Positions 18,422 through 26,346 of a DNA stretch of 47,898 nt are shown one piece after another. The DNA is from an uncultured Prevotella sp. (GTDB taxonomy: Bacteria; Bacteroidota; Bacteroidia; Bacteroidales; Bacteroidaceae). Position numbers and translations under genes: made by a program. Location of the stretch: positions 1 to 47,898 of the forward strand of contig CAAGSA010000062.1 of the NCBI GenBank assembly GCA_900772835.1. Reading direction: 5' to 3'. Position 1 is the stretch's first letter; each line of letters starts with the position of its first letter. Below the pieces are notes generated by a model, which made no database searches, was not told the DNA's origin, and worked only from the letters and a program-made list of their open reading frames with translations.

Positions 18422-18694
18422 ATGGAGGCAATATCTGTCAGCATCTGCAAAGGTGCAATATGTTTTTCTGAGCAACTGTTGTTCTTACCGCATTTTCTGG
18501 TGTGGGAAACTTTGGCAGATAGTATTCATATAAGAATATGTATTACCTGTTGGAAGAAAAATAAAATACTCGGAGATTCAAGGCATTATCTTCAGGAAAT
18601 TCAAAAAAGAGAAGGTCGGGCTGGCATTTGTTTCTCCATCTACAGTTTCAGTATCTACGGTAATATAAGGCGTTTTGAAGATTTAGTGAAATGA
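18422..18694 (+). CDS. Uncertain small ORF upstream of the DUF1566-like gene
   Basis: A 90-codon frame whose stop overlaps the ATG of the next gene (ATGA at 18691-18694), and whose ATG lies 24 bp after a good -7 box; both points favour a real gene with coupled translation. Against it, the protein resembles nothing I recognise, and residues around FLPHFLVWETL are encoded by a direct repeat that recurs at 19307-19336 as non-coding DNA. It may simply be the leader of the following gene. Confidence 0.3.
   Translation: MEAISVSICKGAICFSEQLLFLPHFLVWETLADSIHIRICITCWKKNKILGDSRHYLQEIQKREGRAGICFSIYSFSIYGNIRRFEDLVK
18486..18513 (+). repeat. Direct repeat, left copy
   Basis: TACCGCATTTTCTGGTG then T/A GGGAAACTTT; matches 19307-19336 except for two extra T and one substitution. 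The pair brackets 18514-19306, including the DUF1566-like gene. Confidence 0.8.
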
Positions 18695-19248
18695 AAAATA
18701 TGGACTGCATAGGAAAATACATAACCAAGGATGGGGATTCTACCGATACTATGTCGGAACAAGTATTGGGTGTAGTCTTCGACGGAACAGACAAGGAACT
18801 TCTTTTCTTGCCTTTCTTCGATGTGGACTATTGTCACAATCGCTATCATAGTTTGCAGGAAGTTATAGAAATTGCAGAGGATTTTAATCGGCAACACAGC
18901 AATGAACATATACGATGGAGTTTACCGACTTTGGCAGATTGGAAGGCGATAATCCGCAATTTGGGAAAGACGGATGTTTTTGAAAAGAGCGCTTTGGATA
19001 TGTGCGACCGTATGCAAGGTTGGGGAGAGTTTGACGGCAAAACGGCTGTCAACAATCTGAGAAAATACAGGCTTGATTCGAAATCTACTTATTGGAGCAG
19101 TACTGAAGGCTATGAAGAGGAGGTATATCTTCTTGATCTTGGAATGGGGACGGTCGAGGCTTATCCTATGTTTGACGATGGAGAGGAAGACGACAATGTG
19201 TTACGGCTAATCGGACGTGTTTCCAAAAATAAAGAATCTGAAAAATAA
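18691..19248 (+). CDS. DUF1566-like hypothetical protein
   Basis: A 185-aa protein without a signal peptide. The middle reads WSLPTLADWKAIIRNLG and later YWSSTE, then RLIGRV near the end; this W-LPT-DW ... YWSST pattern is that of DUF1566/FISUMP-type domains, usually found on secreted proteins. A start at 18691 (MKNM) or 18700 (MDC) is possible. The C-terminus is acidic (MFDDGEEDD). Cellular role unknown. It sits alone in AT-rich DNA between two copies of a direct repeat, with lower GC codons than the genes around it, suggesting it was acquired. Confidence 0.75.
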   Translation: MKNMDCIGKYITKDGDSTDTMSEQVLGVVFDGTDKELLFLPFFDVDYCHNRYHSLQEVIEIAEDFNRQHSNEHIRWSLPTLADWKAIIRNLGKTDVFEKSALDMCDRMQGWGEFDGKTAVNNLRKYRLDSKSTYWSSTEGYEEEVYLLDLGMGTVEAYPMFDDGEEDDNVLRLIGRVSKNKESEK

Positions 19249-19306
19249 TGCGCTATGCCTACATTTATTTGGAAACCCTGGTTTGTTGTGTGTTATGATT
19301 TTTCTT

Positions 19307-19336
19307 TACCGCATTTTTTCTGGTGAGGGAAACTTT
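19307..19336 (+). repeat. Direct repeat, right copy
   Basis: Partner of 18486-18513. It lies between the DUF1566-like gene and the DivIC promoter. Confidence 0.8.
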
Positions 19337-19411
19337 ATTTGAAACAGTACCGCAGACACCGTCGCCCCGAAAGCGCGGAGAACGAAAAACAGAATAATTT
19401 GCAGGATTTAT

Positions 19412-19442
19412 TTTGCATTGCAGTGGATTTGCATTACCTTTG
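19412..19442 (+). promoter_or_regulatory. Promoter of the divIC operon (TTTG-N19-TACCTTTG)
   Basis: TTTG at 19412-19415 and TACCTTTG at 19435-19442. It lies inside the longer open frame that begins at 19339, which shows that the true start codon is downstream, at 19462. Confidence 0.8.
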
Positions 19443-19461
19443 CAGAAATAATATCAAAAAA

Positions 19462-19797
19462 ATGAGTCGTATAAATCCTTTGTTTAACTTTCTGGCGCAC
19501 AACCGCTATTGGATAGTGCTGATACTCGGTGGGCTGCTCGTGGGCGTAATCGACGAGAACAGCTTCCTCACCCGAGTGCAGTATAGTATGCAGATAAGCG
19601 AGCTGCAGCAGCAGATAGACGCATACAACAGGCAGTATGAGCGCGATGAGCAGATGCTGAATGAGCTGCGCCGCAACCCGAAGGCGATAACGAAAATCGC
19701 GCGCGAGAACTATATGATGAAAGCCGACGACGAAGACATCTTCGTGCTGAGCGACGACGAGAAAACAGAAGAAACAGGAAATGAAACAGCTAAGTAA
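19462..19797 (+). CDS. Septum formation initiator family protein (DivIC/FtsB)
   Basis: A 111-aa single-pass protein. A short cytoplasmic N-terminus is followed by a membrane helix (about 14-32, YWIVLILGGLLVGVI), then a coiled coil (ISELQQQIDAYNRQYERDEQ) and the family motif ENYMMKADDEDIFVL. It works in the divisome with FtsL/FtsQ-type proteins. I chose ATG 19462 rather than the open frame from 19339 because a consensus promoter lies at 19412-19442, between them. It overlaps the next gene by 17 bp. Confidence 0.92.
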   Translation: MSRINPLFNFLAHNRYWIVLILGGLLVGVIDENSFLTRVQYSMQISELQQQIDAYNRQYERDEQMLNELRRNPKAITKIARENYMMKADDEDIFVLSDDEKTEETGNETAK

Positions 19798-20215
19798 GAT
19801 AGAGAGCATACTGATGCTCGCCGGTGCCGTGCTGATGATTGTCGGTGCGGCATTGTACGTGTTGGGCGGAAAGGATATGCAGCCCGTGGCACCTTGTATC
19901 TTCGCCCCGGGCACCCTGCTCTTCGCCGCCATGCAGGCGCGCCAGGAGTATCAGGGCACCGACATCACGCTGCGCCGGCTGCGCAGGATAATGCTCACGG
20001 GAGCGGCATTCTTCGTGGTGTCGGCAGTGCTGATGGTGGAGAATGCGTACCACTTCGTGTTCCCCCTCTTCATGAAGATGGGCATCGACGGATACAACGC
20101 ATACCTTAATTATATACACAACAACTGGGTGGTGGCGCTGCTCGTCGCCGCCGTGTTGCAGCTCTATTCCACGCACCGCATTTCGTCGGAGCTGAAGAAG
20201 ACCGGAGCGCGCTGA
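19781..20215 (+). CDS. Small four-helix membrane protein, conserved hypothetical
   Basis: A 144-aa protein with about four hydrophobic segments (near 10-28, 38-50, 72-92 and 118-135) and a basic tail (SSELKKTGAR). It overlaps the end of the divIC gene by 17 bp in another frame, so the two are surely in one operon. I recognise it only as a type commonly found next to divIC in Bacteroidales; function unknown. Confidence 0.85.
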   Translation: MKQLSKIESILMLAGAVLMIVGAALYVLGGKDMQPVAPCIFAPGTLLFAAMQARQEYQGTDITLRRLRRIMLTGAAFFVVSAVLMVENAYHFVFPLFMKMGIDGYNAYLNYIHNNWVVALLVAAVLQLYSTHRISSELKKTGAR

Positions 20216-20313
20216 AAAGCCGCAGCCAATGTGCAAGAGCAAAAAAAAAGCTAAAATAACCGATTATTATTTTAAATAAAACAAAGATATTTCCGCAGGT
20301 CGGCAATACACAC

Positions 20314-20321
20314 TACATTTG
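20314..20321 (+). promoter_or_regulatory. -7 box TACATTTG upstream of the DUF4369 lipoprotein gene
   Basis: TACATTTG at 20314-20321 with only a weak -33 (TTTC at 20290-20293, 20-bp spacer). Start codon at 20343, so a leader of about 15 nt. Confidence 0.5.
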
Positions 20322-20342
20322 TAGGGTATTACGAAAACATTT

Positions 20343-21143
20343 ATGAACAAGACAGCAAACTCTCTACTCGTTGCTGCTGCAGCCGTCATGGCGTCGTGCA
20401 GCGGCTCCTACAACATAAAAGGTACGACCGACGTGCAGATGCTCGACGGCAAGATGATGTATCTGAAGGCGTACAGCAACAGCGAAATGAAGAACATCGA
20501 CTCGTGCGACGTGGTACACGGGCTGTTCAACTTCAACGGTTCGCTCGATTCGACGAAGATGGCAACGCTGTTCCTCGACGACGAGAGCCTCATGCCGGTG
20601 GTGCTGGAGGAGGGAAACATCGCCATAAAGATAGACAACGGACAGCAGAGAGTGAGCGGAACGCCGCTCAATGACAAGCTCTCGGAATTCATCGAGAAAT
20701 ACAACCAGCTGAATATGCAGATGGAAGAGCTGGGACACAAGCAGACACGCGCGATAATGAACGGCGAGGACGAGAACGTGACCAATGCGCGGCTGGCGCA
20801 GGAGGCACAGCAGATAGCCGAAAAGGAAGACAAGCTCATCACATCGTTCATCGTGGAGAACTTCGACAACGTGCTCGGCCCGGGTGTATTCTTCATGATT
20901 ACGGCGGGAAACCGTTTCCCCGAACTCGCCCCATGGATAGAGGACATCATGAGCAAGGCCACGGAACACTTCAAGAACGACCCCTACGTGCGCGACTACT
21001 ACGAGAAGGCGCAGCAGAACCAGAACATAATGAACGGCATGGCTACGCCCGACGCGCCGCCAATGCCGTCCACCGCGCCAATGGCAGCTCCGCCCGACGT
21101 GCCTACGCCGAACGAACTGGCGCAGCCGGCAGAGGGGAACTGA
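20343..21143 (+). CDS. DUF4369 domain lipoprotein
   Basis: A 266-aa protein with a lipoprotein signal (MASC, lipidated C19). Residues about 22-125 match DUF4369 (YNIKGTTDVQMLDGKMMYLK, DSCDVVHGLFNFNGSLD, VVLEEGNIAIKIDN), usually found at the N-terminus of envelope thioredoxin-like proteins. Here the thioredoxin domain is absent: the rest is a charged helical region and a Pro/Ala-rich tail (residues 235-266). Role unknown; likely anchored in the outer or inner membrane facing the periplasm. Confidence 0.85.
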   Translation: MNKTANSLLVAAAAVMASCSGSYNIKGTTDVQMLDGKMMYLKAYSNSEMKNIDSCDVVHGLFNFNGSLDSTKMATLFLDDESLMPVVLEEGNIAIKIDNGQQRVSGTPLNDKLSEFIEKYNQLNMQMEELGHKQTRAIMNGEDENVTNARLAQEAQQIAEKEDKLITSFIVENFDNVLGPGVFFMITAGNRFPELAPWIEDIMSKATEHFKNDPYVRDYYEKAQQNQNIMNGMATPDAPPMPSTAPMAAPPDVPTPNELAQPAEGN

Positions 21144-21280
21144 TACAAGGGAAAAGAAAACACACATATACATTTGGATTTTCATGGGTTAGAAAGAAAT
21201 GCAGGATTGTACGCTTGTCGTAGTGGCGGCGGTGACAGTTCTGCATTTCGCATTTTTCGCAAACAAGCATCTACAGATAC

Positions 21281-22657
21281 ATGAGATATATGAAGACATT
21301 GATAAAAGGAGCCGTCGTGGTGAACGAGGGACAGAGCCGCAAGGCGGCAGTAGTGGTGGAGAACGACTGCATAGCCGAGATAATAGAAGGCGTGGCAGGC
21401 GAGGGCAGCGAGAAGCAGTACGACGAAGTGGTGGACGCCACGGGATGCTACCTGTTGCCGGGAGTGATTGACGACCACGTGCACTTCCGCGACCCCGGTC
21501 TCACGGCAAAGGCAGACATCGGGACTGAGAGCCGTGCGGCGGCATACGGGGGAGTGACATCCTACTTCGACATGCCGAACACCAATCCGCAGACTACCAC
21601 CATCGCAGCCCTGGAAGACAAGATGAAGGCGGCAGCGGAGAAGAGCCACGTGAACTACTCGTTCTTCATCGGCGCAACGAACGACAACATCGGCGAGCTG
21701 ATGCAGGCTGACATACACCGGGTGCCGGGAGTGAAACTCTTCATGGGGTCGTCCACGGGCAATATGCTGGTGGATCGCAGGGAGACGCTGCAGCAGATAT
21801 TCAGCAGAGTGAAGCTCCCCGTGATGACACACTGCGAGGACACCGACATCATAAACCGCAACATGCAGGAGGCAAAGACGCGCTGGGGCGACGACCCCGC
21901 CGTGGAGCACCATCCGGAGATACGCTCCGCCGAGGCTTGCATGCGCTCCACGCAGCTCGCCGTGCAGCTGGCACGCGAGAACGGGACGCGGCTGCACGTG
22001 GCGCATCTCACTACGGCAGAGGAGCTGCAGCTCTTCGAGCCGGTGGGCAGGGCGGCGGAAAAAGACGGCAGTGCTGCCTTCCCGAGGATTACGGCAGAGG
22101 CAGTGGTGGCGCACCTCGTGTTCTGCGATGCCGATTACGCGCGCCTCGGGGCACGGATAAAGTGCAACCCGGCAGTGAAGACCGCTGCCGACAGGGATGC
22201 CCTGCGCCGCGCCCTCACCGACGGGCGCATTGCACTCATAGGCACCGACCACGCCCCACACCAGCTGGCAGAGAAGCAGGGCGGATGCTGCAAGGCAATG
22301 TCGGGGATGCCAATGCTGCAGTTCTCGCTTGTATCGATGCTGCAGCTCGTGGACGAGGGAGTGCTGGGGATGGAACGGCTCGTGCAGCTGATGTGCCACA
22401 ATCCGGCGCTGCTGTTCGGCGTGAGCCGGCGCGGATTCATCCGCCGCGGCTACAAGGCAGACATAGCCATCGTGCGCCCGGGATGCAGCTGGACCCTCAC
22501 CGCCGACTGCATACAGAGCAAGTGCGGATGGAGTCCGCTGGAGGGCAGAACATTCAACTGGAGAGTGGAGCACACCTTCTGCAACGGCAATCACGTGTAC
22601 AACAACGGAGTGTTCGATGACGGCAGCCGTGGCGAGGAGATAAGATTCAGGGAATAA
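21281..22657 (+). CDS. pyrC: Dihydroorotase
   Basis: A 458-aa amidohydrolase that cyclises N-carbamoyl-aspartate to dihydroorotate in pyrimidine synthesis. Motifs: DHVHFRDPG (metal-binding HxH), GVKLFMGSSTGNM (carboxylated Lys), MTHCED, HVAHLTTAEE and GTDHAPH (catalytic Asp). The usual CVHHL stretch reads VVAHL here, keeping the second His. Start could be 21281 or the ATG at 21290 (MKTLIKGA). The metallophosphoesterase gene follows after 34 bp, so they are probably in one operon. Confidence 0.93.
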   Translation: MRYMKTLIKGAVVVNEGQSRKAAVVVENDCIAEIIEGVAGEGSEKQYDEVVDATGCYLLPGVIDDHVHFRDPGLTAKADIGTESRAAAYGGVTSYFDMPNTNPQTTTIAALEDKMKAAAEKSHVNYSFFIGATNDNIGELMQADIHRVPGVKLFMGSSTGNMLVDRRETLQQIFSRVKLPVMTHCEDTDIINRNMQEAKTRWGDDPAVEHHPEIRSAEACMRSTQLAVQLARENGTRLHVAHLTTAEELQLFEPVGRAAEKDGSAAFPRITAEAVVAHLVFCDADYARLGARIKCNPAVKTAADRDALRRALTDGRIALIGTDHAPHQLAEKQGGCCKAMSGMPMLQFSLVSMLQLVDEGVLGMERLVQLMCHNPALLFGVSRRGFIRRGYKADIAIVRPGCSWTLTADCIQSKCGWSPLEGRTFNWRVEHTFCNGNHVYNNGVFDDGSRGEEIRFRE

Positions 22658-22691
22658 TCTGCATAGAAACAGGAAAAGAGGAGAAAAAGAC

Positions 22692-23867
22692 ATGATAGCA
22701 AGGATAATAGTGCCGATAGTGCTGGTGTTCATATTGTGCGACGTCTACATCGACCGCTGCCTGCTCAGCCGGCAGGAACACCGCCGCACGCTGAAGCGCA
22801 CGCTCTGGTTCGTGCAGTCCGTTCTTATGCTTGGCTACGCAATAATGCTGGCGTCGTCGAGAAGCTTCGCGCCGGTGAGAGTGGAACTGCTCAACTGGTT
22901 CCTCTTGCTGCTCGGCGTGTGGGCATTGCCCAAGCTCGCGTTCACGGTGTGCTCGCTTCTGGGGCGGTGGGTGTGCGCCGGCTGCCGGCCGAAGAGAAAC
23001 AGTGGGAACCTCGTCGGCGTGGCAGCAGGCGCGGCGATAGCGGCACTTACGGTATACGGCTATACGGTAGGGTTCGGCAAACTGAGAGTGCGCCATGTCA
23101 CCTATGAATCAGCAGACCTGCCGGAGGCGTTCGACGGCTATAGGATAGTGCAGTTCAGCGATGCCCACGTGGGGACATACGGGCAGGAGAAGCTGCATCT
23201 GCTTGCAGCAGCCGTGGACAGCATCAACGCGCAGCATGCCGACGCCGTCGTATTCACTGGCGACCTGCAGAACATGCAGCCCTCGGAACTCGCGCCGTGC
23301 AGAGAACTGCTGAAGAGCCTGAAGGCACCCGACGGCGTGTTCTCCATCCTCGGCAACCACGACTATGCCTATTACCTCAATGCCGATAAGCCCACCATGG
23401 AGCGCAAATGCCGGGAGATGGTGGAGGCGCAGAAAGCCATGGGCTGGACACTGCTGATGAACGGGAACCGCGTGGTGCGACGCGGCGGCGACTCCATCGT
23501 AGTTGCCGGAATGGAGTATGAGGGCAAGAGCGTGAAGGTGCCGAGCCGGGGCGACATACGCAGGACACTTGCCGGAGTGAGGCAGGACAGCGCTTTCGTG
23601 CTGATGCTGCAGCACGACCCCACAAGCTGGAGCACCGATATACTGCCGCACTCCAAGGCGCAGCTCACGCTGAGCGGACATACACACGGCGGACAGCTGG
23701 AGTTGTTCGGATGGTCGCCGGTGGCACTGCTCTACGACCAGTGGGACGGCATGTATTACTCCGGCAGCAGAGCACTCTTTGTGAGTACAGGCGTTGGTGG
23801 ATTCGTGCCATTCCGCATCGGCTGTCCGGGCGAAATCGTTGTGGTTCAGCTGAAAAGGAAAAAATAA
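22692..23867 (+). CDS. Membrane-anchored metallophosphoesterase (YkuE-like)
   Basis: A 391-aa protein. Residues 1-130 hold about four membrane helices; the calcineurin-like catalytic domain follows with D157 and H159 (FSDAHVG), D191 (GDLQN), N222-H223 (GNHDY), H308 (LQHD) and H330/H332 (SGHTHGG). This is the layout of YkuE/YaeI-like phosphoesterases, some of which act on UDP-lipid or phospholipid substrates; the substrate here cannot be read. Follows dihydroorotase closely. Confidence 0.9.
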   Translation: MIARIIVPIVLVFILCDVYIDRCLLSRQEHRRTLKRTLWFVQSVLMLGYAIMLASSRSFAPVRVELLNWFLLLLGVWALPKLAFTVCSLLGRWVCAGCRPKRNSGNLVGVAAGAAIAALTVYGYTVGFGKLRVRHVTYESADLPEAFDGYRIVQFSDAHVGTYGQEKLHLLAAAVDSINAQHADAVVFTGDLQNMQPSELAPCRELLKSLKAPDGVFSILGNHDYAYYLNADKPTMERKCREMVEAQKAMGWTLLMNGNRVVRRGGDSIVVAGMEYEGKSVKVPSRGDIRRTLAGVRQDSAFVLMLQHDPTSWSTDILPHSKAQLTLSGHTHGGQLELFGWSPVALLYDQWDGMYYSGSRALFVSTGVGGFVPFRIGCPGEIVVVQLKRKK

Positions 23868-23997
23868 AGAAATGTTATAAAAATAAAATTATGCAATAAA
23901 GACTTGTGTTTTTGTTCCGAATAAGAACAACGTGATGCAAAAAGCATTATCTTTGCAATGGAAATTTATATCATTACTAATTAAAAACCACAAGATT

Positions 23998-24060
23998 ATG
24001 ATAGCATCAGTATTATTTGTAATCAGCGTGTCGGTTTCAGTATTCCTGTGCATAAAATAA
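23998..24060 (+). CDS. Candidate 20-aa hydrophobic microprotein
   Basis: ATG to TAA encodes MIASVLFVISVSVSVFLCIK, one possible membrane helix with a basic end. A -7 box TATCTTTG lies 43 bp before the ATG, and the frame ends 150 bp before the flavodiiron gene. It may be a small membrane protein, a leader peptide, or chance; nothing but position and hydrophobicity supports it. Confidence 0.35.
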   Translation: MIASVLFVISVSVSVFLCIK

Positions 24061-24110
24061 GTGCGGCGTGTACCGACGGTCAGGCAAGATTTGATATTAA
24101 GACTATAGAA

Positions 24111-24148
24111 AGAATCAATGCGGCAATAGATATTGCCGTTTTGATTCT
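24111..24148 (+). promoter_or_regulatory. Two-part inverted repeat overlapping the flavodiiron -33 box
   Basis: Outer arms AGAATCAA (24111-24118) and TTGATTCT (24141-24148) and inner arms CGGCAATA (24121-24128) and TATTGCCG (24131-24138) pair perfectly around a 2-nt gap on each side. It overlaps the -33 TTTG at 24140-24143, so it could be an operator, or an RNA hairpin ending the upstream transcript. Confidence 0.55.
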
Positions 24149-24170
24149 GATTGTGCGTTTATTAACTTTG
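24140..24170 (+). promoter_or_regulatory. Promoter of the flavodiiron protein gene (TTTG-N19-TAACTTTG)
   Basis: TTTG at 24140-24143, TAACTTTG at 24163-24170; start codon at 24212. Confidence 0.8.
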
Positions 24171-24211
24171 CATCAAAATAAAAGAAAAACATAAAATAAA
24201 AACGGAATAAA

Positions 24212-25402
24212 ATGGCAAAGAGAATTACAGACAGAGTGAGCTGGGTAGGCAAAGTGGACTGGGAACTGAAAACGTTCCACGGTGACGAACTGTCTACAGA
24301 CCATGGGTCGAGCTATAACTCATATCTCATACGCGACAGCAAGGTGGCGCTCATCGACACAGTGTGGCATCCGTACGACCGCGAGTTCGTGAGCAGGCTG
24401 AAAGAGGAGATAGACCTCAACGACATCGACTATATCATAATGAACCACAACGAGGTGGACCACAGCGGAGCACTGCCCGAACTTATGCGCGAAATACCGG
24501 ACACACCGATATACTGCACCAAGAAGGGAGAGCAGATAATACGCGGACACTATCATCAGGACTGGAACTTCGTGAACGTGAAGACTGGCGACACGCTGCC
24601 GCTGGGCGACACGGTGCTCACATTCGTGGAGGCTCCGATGCTGCACTGGCCCGACACGATGTTCACATACATGAGCGGCGACAATATCCTCTTCTCGAAT
24701 GACGGGTTCGGACAGCATTTCGCTTCGGAGTCGCTGTTCAACGACACGGTGGACAAGGCAAAGATGATGTATGAGGCAGAGAAGTATTACGTGAACATAC
24801 TGAACCTCTACAGTCCGATGGCACAGAAGAAGATAAAGCAGATTCTTGACATGAAGCTGCCGCTCAGCATGATTTGTCCGAGCCACGGAGTGATATGGAA
24901 GGAGAATCCGATGCAGATCGTGGAGACATACCTGAAATGGGCTGACGCATACCAGACGAACCAGATAACGCTGGTGTACGACACGATGTGGGAGTCGACA
25001 CGCCTGATGGCAGAAGCTGTGGCGGAAGGTATAGGAATGGAAGACCCAAGCGTGACGCTGAAGATAATGAACGCAGCTAAAGAAGACAAGAACGACGTGC
25101 TGACGGAGATATTCCGCTCGAAGGCAGTACTCGTGGGTTCACCGACAATAAACAACGGCATCTCGTATGCCATCGCCGGACTGCTGGAGATGATACACGG
25201 GCTGAAGTTCAAGAAGAAGAAGGCGGCAGCCTTCGGATCATACGGGTGGAGCGGCGAAGGAGTGAAGCAGATAAGCGAGAAGCTGCAGGGATGCGGATTC
25301 GAACTTGTGGACGACGGACTGAAGACGCTTTGGGTGCCCGACGGAAATGCGCTGCAGGAATGCAGAGAGTATGGCAGAAACTTTGCCAAAGCGGTGAAGT
25401 GA
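24212..25402 (+). CDS. FprA-family A-type flavoprotein (flavodiiron protein)
   Basis: A 396-aa cytoplasmic enzyme that reduces O2 or NO. The N-terminal metallo-beta-lactamase-like domain carries the diiron ligands H79, E81, D83 (HNEVDH), H145, D164 and H225 (PSHGVIW). The C-terminal flavodoxin domain begins ITLVYDTMWESTRLMA, with the FMN phosphate loop, and ends near residue 396 with no rubredoxin extension. In an anaerobe it protects against oxygen. It is alone under its own promoter, with a terminator after it. Confidence 0.94.
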   Translation: MAKRITDRVSWVGKVDWELKTFHGDELSTDHGSSYNSYLIRDSKVALIDTVWHPYDREFVSRLKEEIDLNDIDYIIMNHNEVDHSGALPELMREIPDTPIYCTKKGEQIIRGHYHQDWNFVNVKTGDTLPLGDTVLTFVEAPMLHWPDTMFTYMSGDNILFSNDGFGQHFASESLFNDTVDKAKMMYEAEKYYVNILNLYSPMAQKKIKQILDMKLPLSMICPSHGVIWKENPMQIVETYLKWADAYQTNQITLVYDTMWESTRLMAEAVAEGIGMEDPSVTLKIMNAAKEDKNDVLTEIFRSKAVLVGSPTINNGISYAIAGLLEMIHGLKFKKKKAAAFGSYGWSGEGVKQISEKLQGCGFELVDDGLKTLWVPDGNALQECREYGRNFAKAVK

Positions 25403-25450
25403 TCAAAAGCTGAAAGACAAGAATAAAATAGATTTAATATTAATTTTGGT

Positions 25451-25497
25451 GGGGCTGCATCGTAGTGAAAACACGGTGTGGTCCCGTTTCTTTTTCT
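25451..25497 (+). terminator. Intrinsic terminator after the flavodiiron gene
   Basis: Arms 25451-25463 and 25473-25485 pair over 13 positions, counting several G-U pairs, around a 9-nt loop; a T-rich run follows at 25487-25497. Confidence 0.75.
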
Positions 25498-25527
25498 TGC
25501 ATTTATGGATAATATGCCTTAACTTTG
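25496..25527 (+). promoter_or_regulatory. Promoter of the DUF308 gene (CTTG-N20-TAACTTTG)
   Basis: CTTG at 25496-25499 and TAACTTTG at 25520-25527. The -33 box overlaps the T-run of the preceding terminator. Confidence 0.7.
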
Positions 25528-25564
25528 CAGCAAGAAAGATTATTCAGAACAAAAATTGACAGAT

Positions 25565-26176
25565 ATGAAAGTATTACAGAGTTCCATTTTCCGTGCCGTG
25601 TGCTCCATTGCAGTCGGCGCGATGCTGATAAAGAATCCCGACAGCACAGTGAAAGGCATAACGATTGCCATCGGTCTGCTCTTTCTCGTGTCGGGCGTGA
25701 TATCGTGTGTGGCTTATTTCAATGCCAGGATGCACTCGGCGGAAAACGAAGTGTATGATGCCGACGGGAGACTGCTCGTGGGCGGCCGTCCCACGTTCCC
25801 CATCGTGGGGCTTGGCAGTTTGATTCTCGGCTTCGTGCTCGCCCTCATGCCTGGGGCTTTCGTCACCTCGCTGATGTATGTGCTCGGGGCGATAATACTG
25901 CTCGGTGCACTCAACCAGTTTCTGGCTCTCATCCAGGCACGCCGGTTCGCCGTGCTGCCGCTGTGGGTATGGGTGAGTCCTACGCTGATTCTGCTCATCG
26001 GACTATACGTAATGCTCAAGCCTATGGAGACGGCAGGGCTGCCACTGCTGATAATAGGATGGTGTCTTCTGCTGTATGGTGTCACGGAATGTATCAACGC
26101 ATTCAAGATACATCAGTGCAGGAAAAGGACGGCTGCGCCGAAGGAGTTCAGTGGGCAGGAGGAGGAAAATCTGTAG
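25565..26176 (+). CDS. DUF308/HdeD-like membrane protein
   Basis: A 203-aa protein with about six membrane helices in three hairpins, as in HdeD-like DUF308 proteins: pairs near 10-50, 75-115 and 125-170. Characteristic pieces are GITIAIGLLFLVSGVI, GLGSLILGFVLALMPG and MYVLGAIILLGALNQF. The ATG at 25565 is preferred over an in-frame TTG at 25556. Function in this family is unclear (acid stress in Escherichia coli HdeD). Confidence 0.88.
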   Translation: MKVLQSSIFRAVCSIAVGAMLIKNPDSTVKGITIAIGLLFLVSGVISCVAYFNARMHSAENEVYDADGRLLVGGRPTFPIVGLGSLILGFVLALMPGAFVTSLMYVLGAIILLGALNQFLALIQARRFAVLPLWVWVSPTLILLIGLYVMLKPMETAGLPLLIIGWCLLLYGVTECINAFKIHQCRKRTAAPKEFSGQEEENL

Positions 26177-26229
26177 CAGAGACAAGGAAGAAAATCTGCA
26201 GCAAAGACAGCTGGATATGTTTTTTTTTC

Positions 26230-26288
26230 AAGAATTGGAGAAACAAAGCTACCGGTATACGGAACGTTCCATTGTTTCTCCAATTCTT
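26230..26288. repeat. 17-bp perfect inverted repeat with 25-nt loop
   Basis: Arms 26230-26246 and 26272-26288 are exact reverse complements (AAGAATTGGAGAAACAA). A T8 run lies before the left arm (26221-26228), but neither strand has a T-run after the hairpin, so it is not a normal terminator. The loop contains the small palindromes TACCGGTA and GGAACGTTCC. It lies between converging genes. Confidence 0.85.
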
Positions 26289-26346
26289 TAATTCTTGGTC
26301 GAAAGAAAACGAAAGTCTTCAAAATGACATGCTGTAGGCTGGCACA

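Larger units (their letters stand above)
23868..24211. other. Leader region of the flavodiiron gene
   Basis: A 344-bp gap. It contains a -7 box TATCTTTG (23948-23955), a palindrome TTGTTC-N7-GAACAA (23912-23930), a 20-codon frame (23998-24060), a two-part hairpin (24111-24148) and the flavodiiron promoter (24140-24170). Confidence 0.6.

Noticed and set aside
21199..21471. 90-codon frame with a hydrophobic start, upstream of dihydroorotase
   Set aside because: Most of it overlaps the dihydroorotase gene in another frame and its C-terminal part is a typical shadow.
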